6,911 nucleotides of DNA from Chromatiales bacterium (GTDB lineage Bacteria > Pseudomonadota > Gammaproteobacteria > UBA6429 > Thiohalophilaceae). Positions 1-6,911 of this stretch are shown here, one piece after another. The notes beneath the pieces were generated by a model that saw only the letters and a program-made list of their open reading frames with translations, was not told the origin of the DNA and did no database searches. The stretch lies in contig JALXDW010000169.1 in NCBI GenBank assembly GCA_027070385.1, positions 1 to 6,911 of the forward strand. The letters run 5' to 3'. Position 1 is the first letter of the stretch; each line of letters begins with the position of its first letter. A program made the translations under genes and the position numbers.

Positions 1-2
1 GT

Positions 3-1154
<1,152 letters not shown>

Positions 1155-1184
1155 CTGATACAAAAAATCAGAGCCAGTGAATAT

Positions 1185-1865
1185 TTATCGGCGTAGTAGT
1201 GCCAACCAGCGCCATAAATTTAAAACACCGGCTAAAGAAGCAGCCACGTATGTTAAGGCAGCTGCACGCAATACTTTTTTAACAGCCAGTAACTCTGAGT
1301 CGTCAATATAACCTTCTTCGAGTATTGGTAGTGCCTTGCCAAAGCTGGCATCCCATTCAACGGGTAGCGTCACAAAGTGTACGATGACAGCAACAAACAT
1401 ACTGAGTATGACTGCGCCGATTAAAACAAAACTTAAATGCGGTACACGGGTAATGCCAACCACCACCGGCATCAGGATAAAAGCAAGCGAGCCTAATTTT
1501 TCACTGACGCTAGCCACTTTTACTAATCGTGTGCGTAATGTTAATAGTGGTTCTTTACGATGGTGTTGAATCGCATGGCCGACTTCATGGGTAGCTACTG
1601 CAATGGCAGTGAGTGATTTTTTATTAAAGTTATCGTTACTGAGGCGAACAGCCTTTTCTATCGGGTCGTAGTGGTCGACACGATCATCAATCTCAACTTT
1701 TACATCGGATAAACCAAACCGATCGAGTAGATGGCGCGCCAGTTCACCACCTGTACCCTGTAAATGATCAAGCGTGGTTGCGTAACGGTTGAGAGTGTAT
1801 TTAACCCACCATTGTGAGCTGTATAAAAGAACAATAATAATAACGAGAGCAAGTGCGTAAGGCAT
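1185..1865 (-). CDS. Membrane zinc metallopeptidase, YugP type (Zn-dependent peptidase family 2)
   Basis: This 226-residue protein is a predicted integral-membrane metalloprotease. Hydrophobic segments lie at about 2-18, 125-141, 145-166 and 203-222. The soluble part between the first two begins with GTGGELARHLLDRFGLSDV (37-55), followed by DHYDPIEKAVRLS (64-76) and the zinc motif HEVGH at 93-97 within ATHEVGHAIQHH. A likely third zinc ligand is Glu170 in VTLPVEWDAS. This order of motifs is typical of the Bacillus YugP family, whose substrates are not established. Length is normal for the family. The ATG lies only 3 nt after the stop of the SPOR gene, in the same frame, with no Shine-Dalgarno-like sequence before it, so translation probably depends on coupling to the upstream gene. 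A role in membrane-protein quality control or envelope processing is only inference. Confidence 0.9.
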   Translation of the reverse strand: MPYALALVIIIVLLYSSQWWVKYTLNRYATTLDHLQGTGGELARHLLDRFGLSDVKVEIDDRVDHYDPIEKAVRLSNDNFNKKSLTAIAVATHEVGHAIQHHRKEPLLTLRTRLVKVASVSEKLGSLAFILMPVVVGITRVPHLSFVLIGAVILSMFVAVIVHFVTLPVEWDASFGKALPILEEGYIDDSELLAVKKVLRAAALTYVAASLAGVLNLWRWLALLRR

Positions 1866-1868
1866 CGT

Positions 1869-2465
1869 CTAGGTTTTTTGTTTTACAACAATACTTGCAA
1901 TACCCATTTTCCGCAGTCGGTGGCGTGTTTGATTCAGTACATTCAGGTCGTGGATAGGTCCCACCTGAACACGGTGCCATTTATCGCCATTGGTTTTGGT
2001 AATGGTCTGGATGCGGGCACTGATGCCTTGCAATGCCAATGTTGCTTTGAGTTTGTCAGCGGCATCAAATTTGCGGAATGAACCGGCTTGCAGCATTAAT
2101 GCTGCAATGGGTTGTTTTTTTGCAGTGCCGGATGATTTTTGTTGTAGCTCTTCATCGGGCACGGTGACTTCCAGTTCCGGTAAAATCGTATAAAAGTCAA
2201 AACGTGGTTTGCTGTTTTTGGTGCCATGTTCTTTTGTAATGCTGGCGGATTTTTTCTTGAGCTGTTTTACATTATCAGTCGTGGTATTGACAATATCAGT
2301 GAAGGCTTTTTTCACCGCCGACTTGTTGGAACTGGCGGTAAAGTCGTTAATATAAACCAGTAATGCCACAAAAAGTCCGATAGCCAAACCGGCCAGTAAC
2401 CAGGCCCAACCAGGAATACTGTTGGGGTGCTTGGGACGGGGTGTTTTTGCGTAATCACGAGACAT
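1869..2465 (-). CDS. SPOR-domain membrane protein, FtsN-like
   Basis: This 198-residue bitopic inner-membrane protein probably binds septal peptidoglycan and supports cell division. It has a short basic cytoplasmic tail (1-19) beginning MSRDYAKTPRPK, one membrane span at about 20-39, a low-complexity Lys/Ser/Thr-rich linker (about 40-88), the segment FDFYTILPELEV (89-100) common in this group, and a C-terminal SPOR domain at about 121-196 (MLQAGSF, ARIQTI, WHRVQVGP, RLRKMGIASIVV). SPOR domains bind glycan strands stripped of stem peptides. The RDY near the N terminus resembles the start of E. coli FtsN, where an Asp nearby contributes to FtsA binding. Position after priA and argS also fits the ftsN locus. 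It is shorter than E. coli FtsN (319 residues, from memory), so I leave the symbol blank. It starts 55 bp after argS; no clear ribosome binding site is seen. Confidence 0.9.
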   Translation of the reverse strand: MSRDYAKTPRPKHPNSIPGWAWLLAGLAIGLFVALLVYINDFTASSNKSAVKKAFTDIVNTTTDNVKQLKKKSASITKEHGTKNSKPRFDFYTILPELEVTVPDEELQQKSSGTAKKQPIAALMLQAGSFRKFDAADKLKATLALQGISARIQTITKTNGDKWHRVQVGPIHDLNVLNQTRHRLRKMGIASIVVKQKT

Positions 2466-2520
2466 AACTGTAGAGTACCATTAAATCAGCATCCGGTTTA
2501 AATTTTTACATTGTTTCCGG

Positions 2521-4275
2521 TTACATACTTTGTGGAGCGGAGACCCCCAGAATCTTCAAACCATTGGCGATGACCTGTCGGGTTGCACTGATTAAAGCAA
2601 AACGTGCCTGGCGCATCTTGTCATCGTCCACGATAAACTGATGCGCGTTGTAGTAACTATGAAATTCATTGGCCAGTTCACGCAGATAATAGGCAATCTG
2701 GTGCGGCTCATGGTTTTTAGCAGCAGTTTGCAGGGTTTCACTGTAGCGACTCAGTTTGGTTATCAGGGATTGTTCGTGTTTTTCATTGAGCAGGGCAATG
2801 TTCTCCAGTCCCAGTGTCTGATCGTATTGCAAATTCTTTTCTTCAAGCTGTCGAAACACGCTGCAAACCCGTGCATGGGCATATTGAATATAATAAACCG
2901 GGTTGTCGTTGCTTTGTGACTTGGCCAAATCCAGATCAAAATCCAGGTGTTGTTCGCATTTTCGCATCACATAAAAAAAGCGTGCTGCATCACTGCCGAC
3001 TTCTTTACGGAGTTCGCGTAAAGTGACGAATTGCCCGGATCGGGTCGACATAGGTACCTTTTCACCGTGACGGTAGAGTACAGCGAATTGTACTAACAGG
3101 ACTTTCAGTTTTTCTTCATTCTGTCCCATGGCTTTAATACCGGCTTTAACACGTGCTACATAGCCGTGATGGTCTGCACCCCAGATGTCGATTAGGGTAT
3201 CAAAGCCGCGTTGCAGTTTATTCAAGTGATAGGCTATGTCGGAAGCAAAGTAGGTTGTCTGGCCATTATCGCGTACGACGACACGATCTTTTTCATCACC
3301 AAAGTGGGTAGAGCGAAACCATTTTGCACCGGCTTTTTCATAAATATAATCATTCTGTTCCAGAAGCGTTAATGCGGTTTGTACTGCGTCACTGTCCATC
3401 AGGCTACGCTCGGAAAACCATTCGTCAAACTCGACCCCAAAGTGTTGCAAGTCGTCACGAATATCGGCAACTAAATAGTTCAGACCAAGATCAAATACGG
3501 TTTTATAATTGTCGCCTAGTAATATTTTCGCATGTTCAATGATTGCGTCGATGTATTCTTCTTTGTCACCGCCTTCGGCTTCATCTTTAGGGAGGTTCTT
3601 TGCAATTGGCCAGGGGTGTTTAAATTTTTCAGCATTTTCACGGTGCAAGGTTGCGGCAATGTCCCAGACATAATCACCTTTGTAGCCATTGGCGGGGAAA
3701 GTAAATTCTTCACCACACAGTTCCAGATAACGTAACCAGACACTGGCGCATAAAATATCCATTTGCCGGCCGGCATCGTTGACATAATATTCACGCTGAA
3801 CCTGATAACCCACGGTGGATAACAAATTAGCCAGTGTTGCCCCATAGGCGGCTCCTCGGCCATGACCCACATGCAGGGGGCCGGTGGGATTGGCAGAGAC
3901 AAATTCAATTTGAACTTTGTGTGCTTTCTCCAGTTTGCATTGGCCGTATTTATCACCGGCTTGCAAAATTTGCTCGATGATAGAGGCACTGGCGCTGGCG
4001 TTTAAATAAAAGTTAATAAAGCCGGGGCCGGCAATCTCTACTTTTGTGACCAAATCTGACGTGGGCAAAGCTGCGACAATGGCTTGGGCTATGTCACGTG
4101 GTTTTGCCTTGGCCGGTTTAGCCAGCACCATGGCGACATTCGAGGCCAAATCCCCGTGTGCCGGATCACGGGTGTTTTCCAGGCGAATATTGATGGCTAA
4201 ATCTTCAGGCAATGTGCCTTGTGTTTGCAGGGTCTTGATAGCCTGCTGCAATAACTGGCTTATTTTGGATTTCAT
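2521..4275 (-). CDS. argS: Arginyl-tRNA synthetase
   Basis: This cytosolic class I aminoacyl-tRNA synthetase attaches arginine to tRNA-Arg using ATP. The 584 residues cover the full family length. The N-terminal tRNA D-loop-recognising domain (about 1-105) includes [13 protein letters not shown] (37-49). The catalytic Rossmann fold begins with [17 protein letters not shown] (124-140), carrying the HIGH-type signature HVGH at 135-138. [14 protein letters not shown] lies at 366-379. The KMSKS position is occupied by the relaxed form [13 protein letters not shown] (408-420), which is normal for bacterial ArgRS. The helical anticodon-binding domain starts near [12 protein letters not shown] (458-469) and ends with LGVSAPQSM, the usual C terminus. 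The gene has a probable promoter of its own in the gap after priA. The AT-rich leader directly before the ATG has no Shine-Dalgarno-like sequence. It is probably the first gene of a transcript that continues into the SPOR and peptidase genes. Confidence 0.98.
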   Translation of the reverse strand: MKSKISQLLQQAIKTLQTQGTLPEDLAINIRLENTRDPAHGDLASNVAMVLAKPAKAKPRDIAQAIVAALPTSDLVTKVEIAGPGFINFYLNASASASIIEQILQAGDKYGQCKLEKAHKVQIEFVSANPTGPLHVGHGRGAAYGATLANLLSTVGYQVQREYYVNDAGRQMDILCASVWLRYLELCGEEFTFPANGYKGDYVWDIAATLHRENAEKFKHPWPIAKNLPKDEAEGGDKEEYIDAIIEHAKILLGDNYKTVFDLGLNYLVADIRDDLQHFGVEFDEWFSERSLMDSDAVQTALTLLEQNDYIYEKAGAKWFRSTHFGDEKDRVVVRDNGQTTYFASDIAYHLNKLQRGFDTLIDIWGADHHGYVARVKAGIKAMGQNEEKLKVLLVQFAVLYRHGEKVPMSTRSGQFVTLRELRKEVGSDAARFFYVMRKCEQHLDFDLDLAKSQSNDNPVYYIQYAHARVCSVFRQLEEKNLQYDQTLGLENIALLNEKHEQSLITKLSRYSETLQTAAKNHEPHQIAYYLRELANEFHSYYNAHQFIVDDDKMRQARFALISATRQVIANGLKILGVSAPQSM

Positions 4276-4313
4276 AAATTATGTATTATTAAAGGTATCA
4301 GATTTTAGTTAAG

Positions 4314-4330
4314 GGCTGGCATTATAGCCT
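4314..4330 (-). promoter_or_regulatory. Probable argS promoter -10 region inside a small palindrome
   Basis: On the minus strand a perfect sigma-70 -10 hexamer TATAAT occupies 4326 to 4321, flanked as GGC-TATAAT-GCC. Transcription would begin near 4314, leaving a leader of roughly 40 nt before the argS ATG. The expected -35 position (about 17 nt upstream) reads TATTCG, a poor match, and there is no extended -10 TG. The -10 match and placement are seen directly; promoter activity is inferred. Confidence 0.55.
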
Positions 4331-4373
4331 TACTGTTGCAAGACGAATAGAGTGGAGAGGTCTAAGAGGGGGT

Positions 4374-4400
4374 TAAAAGCGGGGAGTCTGTGTGCTTTTA
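4374..4400. repeat. Inverted repeat just after the priA stop codon
   Basis: TAAAAGC (4374-4380) and GCTTTTA (4394-4400) form a perfect 7-bp stem with a 13-nt loop, beginning 2 nt past the priA TAG on the minus strand. Location suits a transcript-end hairpin for priA. The stem has only two GC pairs and the bases after it on the minus strand are C-rich rather than a T-run, so it is at best a weak terminator or a 3'-end stabilising hairpin. Confidence 0.35.
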
Positions 4401-4402
4401 GC

Positions 4403-6682
4403 CTAAAACATCTCCTGTGGATCGACATCGATCGACCATCTTACTTTTTTCCGGTTGGGTAATTTTTCAATCAGCGGCAACCAGTGGTGCATGAGTTGTT
4501 GCAGATCACTTCTATGGCTGGATTGGCAAAGCATTTGATAGCGATAGCGGCCAGCACGACGGGCCATGGGGGCGGGGAAGGGGCCGAAAATTTCAATGTT
4601 ATCAGCCGCCTTGTTTGCAATAACAGGGCGAGTGTTTTTTGCTGCTGTTAAAAATTCGATGGGTGCATTTTCATCCAGTGCTTCTGCACGAATAAGCACA
4701 TGGTAAGTATAGGGGGGTAGCTGTGCCTGTTCGCGTTCAATAAACAGGTCTTTACAAAAATCGGGATAGCTGTGGTGTTGCAGGTCGAGCAGTAAGGGGT
4801 TCTCCGGATGGCAGGTTTGGATAAGTACTTCGCCTTTTTGTTGTTCGCGTCCGGCTCGTCCGGCAACTTGCAAAATAAGTTGCCCCATGCGTTCGCTGGC
4901 CCGAAAGTCGGCACTGTACAAGCCCTGGTCAGCGCTTAAAATTCCAACTAATGTCACACGAGGAAAATGATGGCCTTTAGCCAGCATTTGGGTGCCAAGT
5001 AGAATATCAATATTTCCTTCTTTGGCTTGTTGCAATTTGTTTTCGAGTTCGCCTTTTTTTCGGGTACTATCGCGATCAATTCTTAATATGGTTTTATCCG
5101 GAAATAAATTTATAAGTGCTTCTTCGACCCGTTCGGTGCCAAGGCCAACCGGATTGAGTTCGGTTTGCTTGCCATCAGTCTGGCAGTCAGGACAGTGATG
5201 CGGGATATGTGTTTCGCTACCGCAATGGTGGCAGCGCAGTCGCCTGGCACGTTGGTGCAAGGTCAGGTAAGCATCGCAGCGTGGACAATGGGATAACCAG
5301 CCACATTCATAGCACATGAGTACCGGAGCAAAACCCCGTCGGTTCAAAAATAATAATGCCTGATTGCCTTGTTGTAAGTGTGCCCGGATGCGTTGGATTA
5401 ATTGTGCGGATAAGCCGTGTTCCAGCTTTTGACTGCGTACATCGAGTAAATGAATATCGGGCAAGATGGCGTTGCCTGCCCGTTGTTTTAATAGCAGGTG
5501 GGTATAGCGCTGCTGTTGTGCATTATAGAGGGTTTCTAATGACGGTGTTGCTGAGCCCAATACAATAGGTATATTGGCACTGTGAGCCCGCATAATAGCC
5601 ACATCGCGAGCAGAATAACGTAAGCCGTCCTGTTGTTTTAAAGACAAATCATGCTCTTCATCAATTAATATCAGGCCTAAATTTTTAAACGGGGTAAACA
5701 CCGCTGAGCGGGTACCGATTAAGACTTGTGCACGGGTGTCGTTATTTTTGTCCTGTACGGCTAACCAGTTATTAAGGCGTTCGTTATCGTTCATGGATGA
5801 ATGTAACACGGCCACATGGGTATGCAGGTGGCGTTCGAAGCGTTCAACCAGTTGTGGTGTTAAACCAATTTCCGGAACCAGCACCAATACTTGTTGCCCT
5901 CGTTCAAGCACATCAATGATTATTTGCATATAAACTTCGGTTTTACCGCTGCCGGTAATGCCTTCAAGCAAAAAGGCCTGATGTTTTCCGATGGCCTGGC
6001 GGATATGCTCGACGGCTTGCTGCTGTTCGAGGTTGAGGTTGTGCAGTGCTTTTGCAACGGGTTTTACTGTACTTGCGAAAATAGAGGTTTGTTGTGTTTG
6101 CCTGACCAGCCCTTTCTCTTCCAGACGACGCATGGCATCACGCCAGTTATCCCATTGCCGGTTTAGCTGATCAACTGTTTGGGCTGTGGATGGTGCTTGC
6201 TTCAGATAGTCCAGAATTTGTCGCTGCTTAATCGCACGTCCCAGTGTTACCGAGTCGGTCTGCTGGCCAAGTTCACTGAGTTGCCAGATATTCTCGGTGA
6301 CAGGGGATGCCGGTTTTCCCTGTCGTAGTAACGCAGGCAAGGCATGCGAGAACACTTCACCGACAGGGTGTTGGTAGTAGCGGCTCACCCAATGGAGTAA
6401 TGCCAGCGTATCAGCAGCAAAACATGGGGTGTCATCAATAATATCGCTAATAGGTTTCAGTTTATGGCGGGCATAGTGGCTGTCTTGTGTGCAACAAACA
6501 ACAATCCCCACAAGTTGTTGTCGGCCAAAAGGAACTTTGACTCTTATGCCGGGTTGCAGTCGTGCTAGTTGCTGTGGGCTGGCTAAATAATCAAAAAGCT
6601 GCCGCAAGGGTTTGGGAACAGCAACTTGAACAGTCTGGCCTGGCTCGGATTGTCCGGTCGAATTAAAGAGAGAATCTTGCAT
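4403..6682 (-). CDS. priA: Primosomal protein N' (replication restart helicase PriA)
   Basis: PriA is a 3'-to-5' DNA helicase that recognises abandoned replication forks and reloads the replisome with PriB/DnaT or PriC and DnaC/DnaB. The 759 residues contain the N-terminal 3'-DNA-end binding domain (about 17-115), a winged helix (about 116-205), helicase lobe 1 with Walker A GITGSGKT (241-248) and Walker B DEEH (341-344), the aromatic-rich loop around LRYSARD (354-360), and LGSATPS (375-381). Lobe 2 carries the zinc insertion with all eight cysteines (457, 460, 466, 469, 484, 487, 497, 500) and motif VI QVAGRAGR (605-612). The C terminus WSIDVDPQEMF is typical. The protein is slightly longer than E. 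coli PriA (732, from memory) because of a polar N-terminal extension before VQVAVPKPLRQLFDYL. The ATG at 6682 is the only one available before that conserved block; the preceding bases (CGCCCC) give no Shine-Dalgarno match, so the start is less certain than the gene. Confidence 0.97.
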   Translation of the reverse strand: MQDSLFNSTGQSEPGQTVQVAVPKPLRQLFDYLASPQQLARLQPGIRVKVPFGRQQLVGIVVCCTQDSHYARHKLKPISDIIDDTPCFAADTLALLHWVSRYYQHPVGEVFSHALPALLRQGKPASPVTENIWQLSELGQQTDSVTLGRAIKQRQILDYLKQAPSTAQTVDQLNRQWDNWRDAMRRLEEKGLVRQTQQTSIFASTVKPVAKALHNLNLEQQQAVEHIRQAIGKHQAFLLEGITGSGKTEVYMQIIIDVLERGQQVLVLVPEIGLTPQLVERFERHLHTHVAVLHSSMNDNERLNNWLAVQDKNNDTRAQVLIGTRSAVFTPFKNLGLILIDEEHDLSLKQQDGLRYSARDVAIMRAHSANIPIVLGSATPSLETLYNAQQQRYTHLLLKQRAGNAILPDIHLLDVRSQKLEHGLSAQLIQRIRAHLQQGNQALLFLNRRGFAPVLMCYECGWLSHCPRCDAYLTLHQRARRLRCHHCGSETHIPHHCPDCQTDGKQTELNPVGLGTERVEEALINLFPDKTILRIDRDSTRKKGELENKLQQAKEGNIDILLGTQMLAKGHHFPRVTLVGILSADQGLYSADFRASERMGQLILQVAGRAGREQQKGEVLIQTCHPENPLLLDLQHHSYPDFCKDLFIEREQAQLPPYTYHVLIRAEALDENAPIEFLTAAKNTRPVIANKAADNIEIFGPFPAPMARRAGRYRYQMLCQSSHRSDLQQLMHHWLPLIEKLPNRKKVRWSIDVDPQEMF

Positions 6683-6750
6683 GGGGCGTTACGTTAACAG
6701 AAGTTTTGTCGGGCTGAACAGTTTTTGTCGATAGCGGTGGGTAACTGTAC

Positions 6751-6820
6751 ATAATTGGCATAAATTATGACTTTTAAAAGTGAGTTAGGCTAATATTCTA
6801 AGGTTAATTCTAGAATAAAA
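6751..6820. other. AT-rich, palindrome-rich stretch upstream of priA
   Basis: By hand count 54 of these 70 bases are A or T (about 77%), much above the surrounding coding sequence. It contains three symmetrical elements: ATAATT and AATTAT arms around a 6-nt spacer (6751-6768), the perfect 12-bp palindrome ACTTTTAAAAGT (6770-6781), and the perfect 10-bp palindrome ATTCTAGAAT (6807-6816). No open reading frame is supported here. It may hold promoter elements for priA or for a divergent gene to the right, but no -35/-10 pair is convincing. Together with the neighbouring DnaA boxes it could be a region of easy duplex opening. Confidence 0.5.
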
Positions 6821-6853
6821 CTGCTAAGGCATTGTTGTTTCGATCATTCCACC

Positions 6854-6888
6854 TTATCCACAATTCCTGTGGATAACTTTGTGGATGA
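6854..6888. promoter_or_regulatory. Cluster of three DnaA boxes (inverted pair plus one direct copy)
   Basis: TTATCCACA at 6854-6862 is a perfect consensus DnaA box on the plus strand. TGTGGATAA at 6868-6876 is the same perfect nonamer on the minus strand, making an inverted pair with a 5-nt spacer. TGTGGATGA at 6880-6888 is a third minus-strand box with one change from the consensus (TCATCCACA), starting 12 bp after the second. One GATC lies just left (6842-6845). The cluster is about 170 bp upstream of the priA start, at the window edge, so more boxes or a divergent gene could follow. DnaA binding is inferred from the match; the function (regulation, origin, or DnaA-reactivating site) is open. 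Confidence 0.7.
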
Positions 6889-6911
6889 AATGGGGTAACA
6901 GAAGTAAAATC

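Noticed and set aside
1155..1184. Possible bidirectional terminator in the gap between icd and the peptidase gene
   Set aside because: Only a short A-run is present after the AT-rich hairpin; there is no GC-rich stem with a T-run on either strand.
2824..3060. Absence of a canonical KMSKS motif in the arginyl-tRNA synthetase
   Set aside because: Bacterial ArgRS commonly has a relaxed MSTR-type sequence here; the rest of the enzyme is intact.
3516..3989. A 157-codon open frame on the minus strand within argS
   Set aside because: It is an out-of-frame reading of argS codons, including the HIGH-motif region, with no domain of its own.
4410..4436. Repeated ATCGAC/GATC pattern near the 3' end of priA
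   Set aside because: It is explained by codons for the conserved PriA ending WSIDVDP (Ser-Ile-Asp-Val-Asp), so no separate repeat function is needed.
6751..6768. Possible sigma-54 promoter around TTGGCATAAATTATGA
   Set aside because: The GG element is present but the required GC of the downstream element is missing at the correct spacing.

Overview
The window looks like chromosomal DNA of a gammaproteobacterium of moderate GC content. The main evidence is the block priA - argS - SPOR-domain (FtsN-like) gene on one strand, an order familiar from many Gammaproteobacteria, and the monomeric type of NADP-isocitrate dehydrogenase. No plasmid, phage, transposon, CRISPR or RNA-gene signal was seen. 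The species cannot be fixed from the sequence.

Layout. Positions 1-1142 (+) hold the C-terminal half of a monomeric NADP-dependent isocitrate dehydrogenase whose 5' part lies outside the window. It converges, across a 42-bp gap, on four genes that all run on the minus strand. In transcription order these are priA (6682 to 4403), argS (4275 to 2521), a small membrane-anchored SPOR-domain protein (2465 to 1869) and a membrane zinc metallopeptidase of the YugP type (1865 to 1185). A 127-bp gap between priA and argS contains a perfect TATAAT -10 box for argS and a small hairpin. The argS, SPOR and peptidase genes are closely spaced (55 bp and 3 bp) and are probably co-transcribed. The final 229 bp (6683-6911), upstream of priA, hold no gene. 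They contain an AT-rich, palindrome-rich stretch and a tight cluster of three DnaA-box-like nonamers at the right edge.

Functions. PriA restarts collapsed replication forks, ArgRS charges tRNA-Arg, the SPOR protein is expected to bind denuded septal peptidoglycan during division, and the peptidase is an integral-membrane HExxH protein of unknown substrate. The dehydrogenase feeds the TCA cycle and NADPH supply and is not functionally tied to the opposite-strand group. In many relatives hslV-hslU follows the SPOR gene; here the YugP-type peptidase follows instead, in the same reading frame, separated by a UAG stop and a single codon.

Most of the window is ordinary housekeeping sequence. The parts most worth a second look are the DnaA-box cluster beside the AT-rich stretch upstream of priA, and the SPOR/peptidase junction. 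I found no convincing evidence of a previously undescribed multi-gene system.
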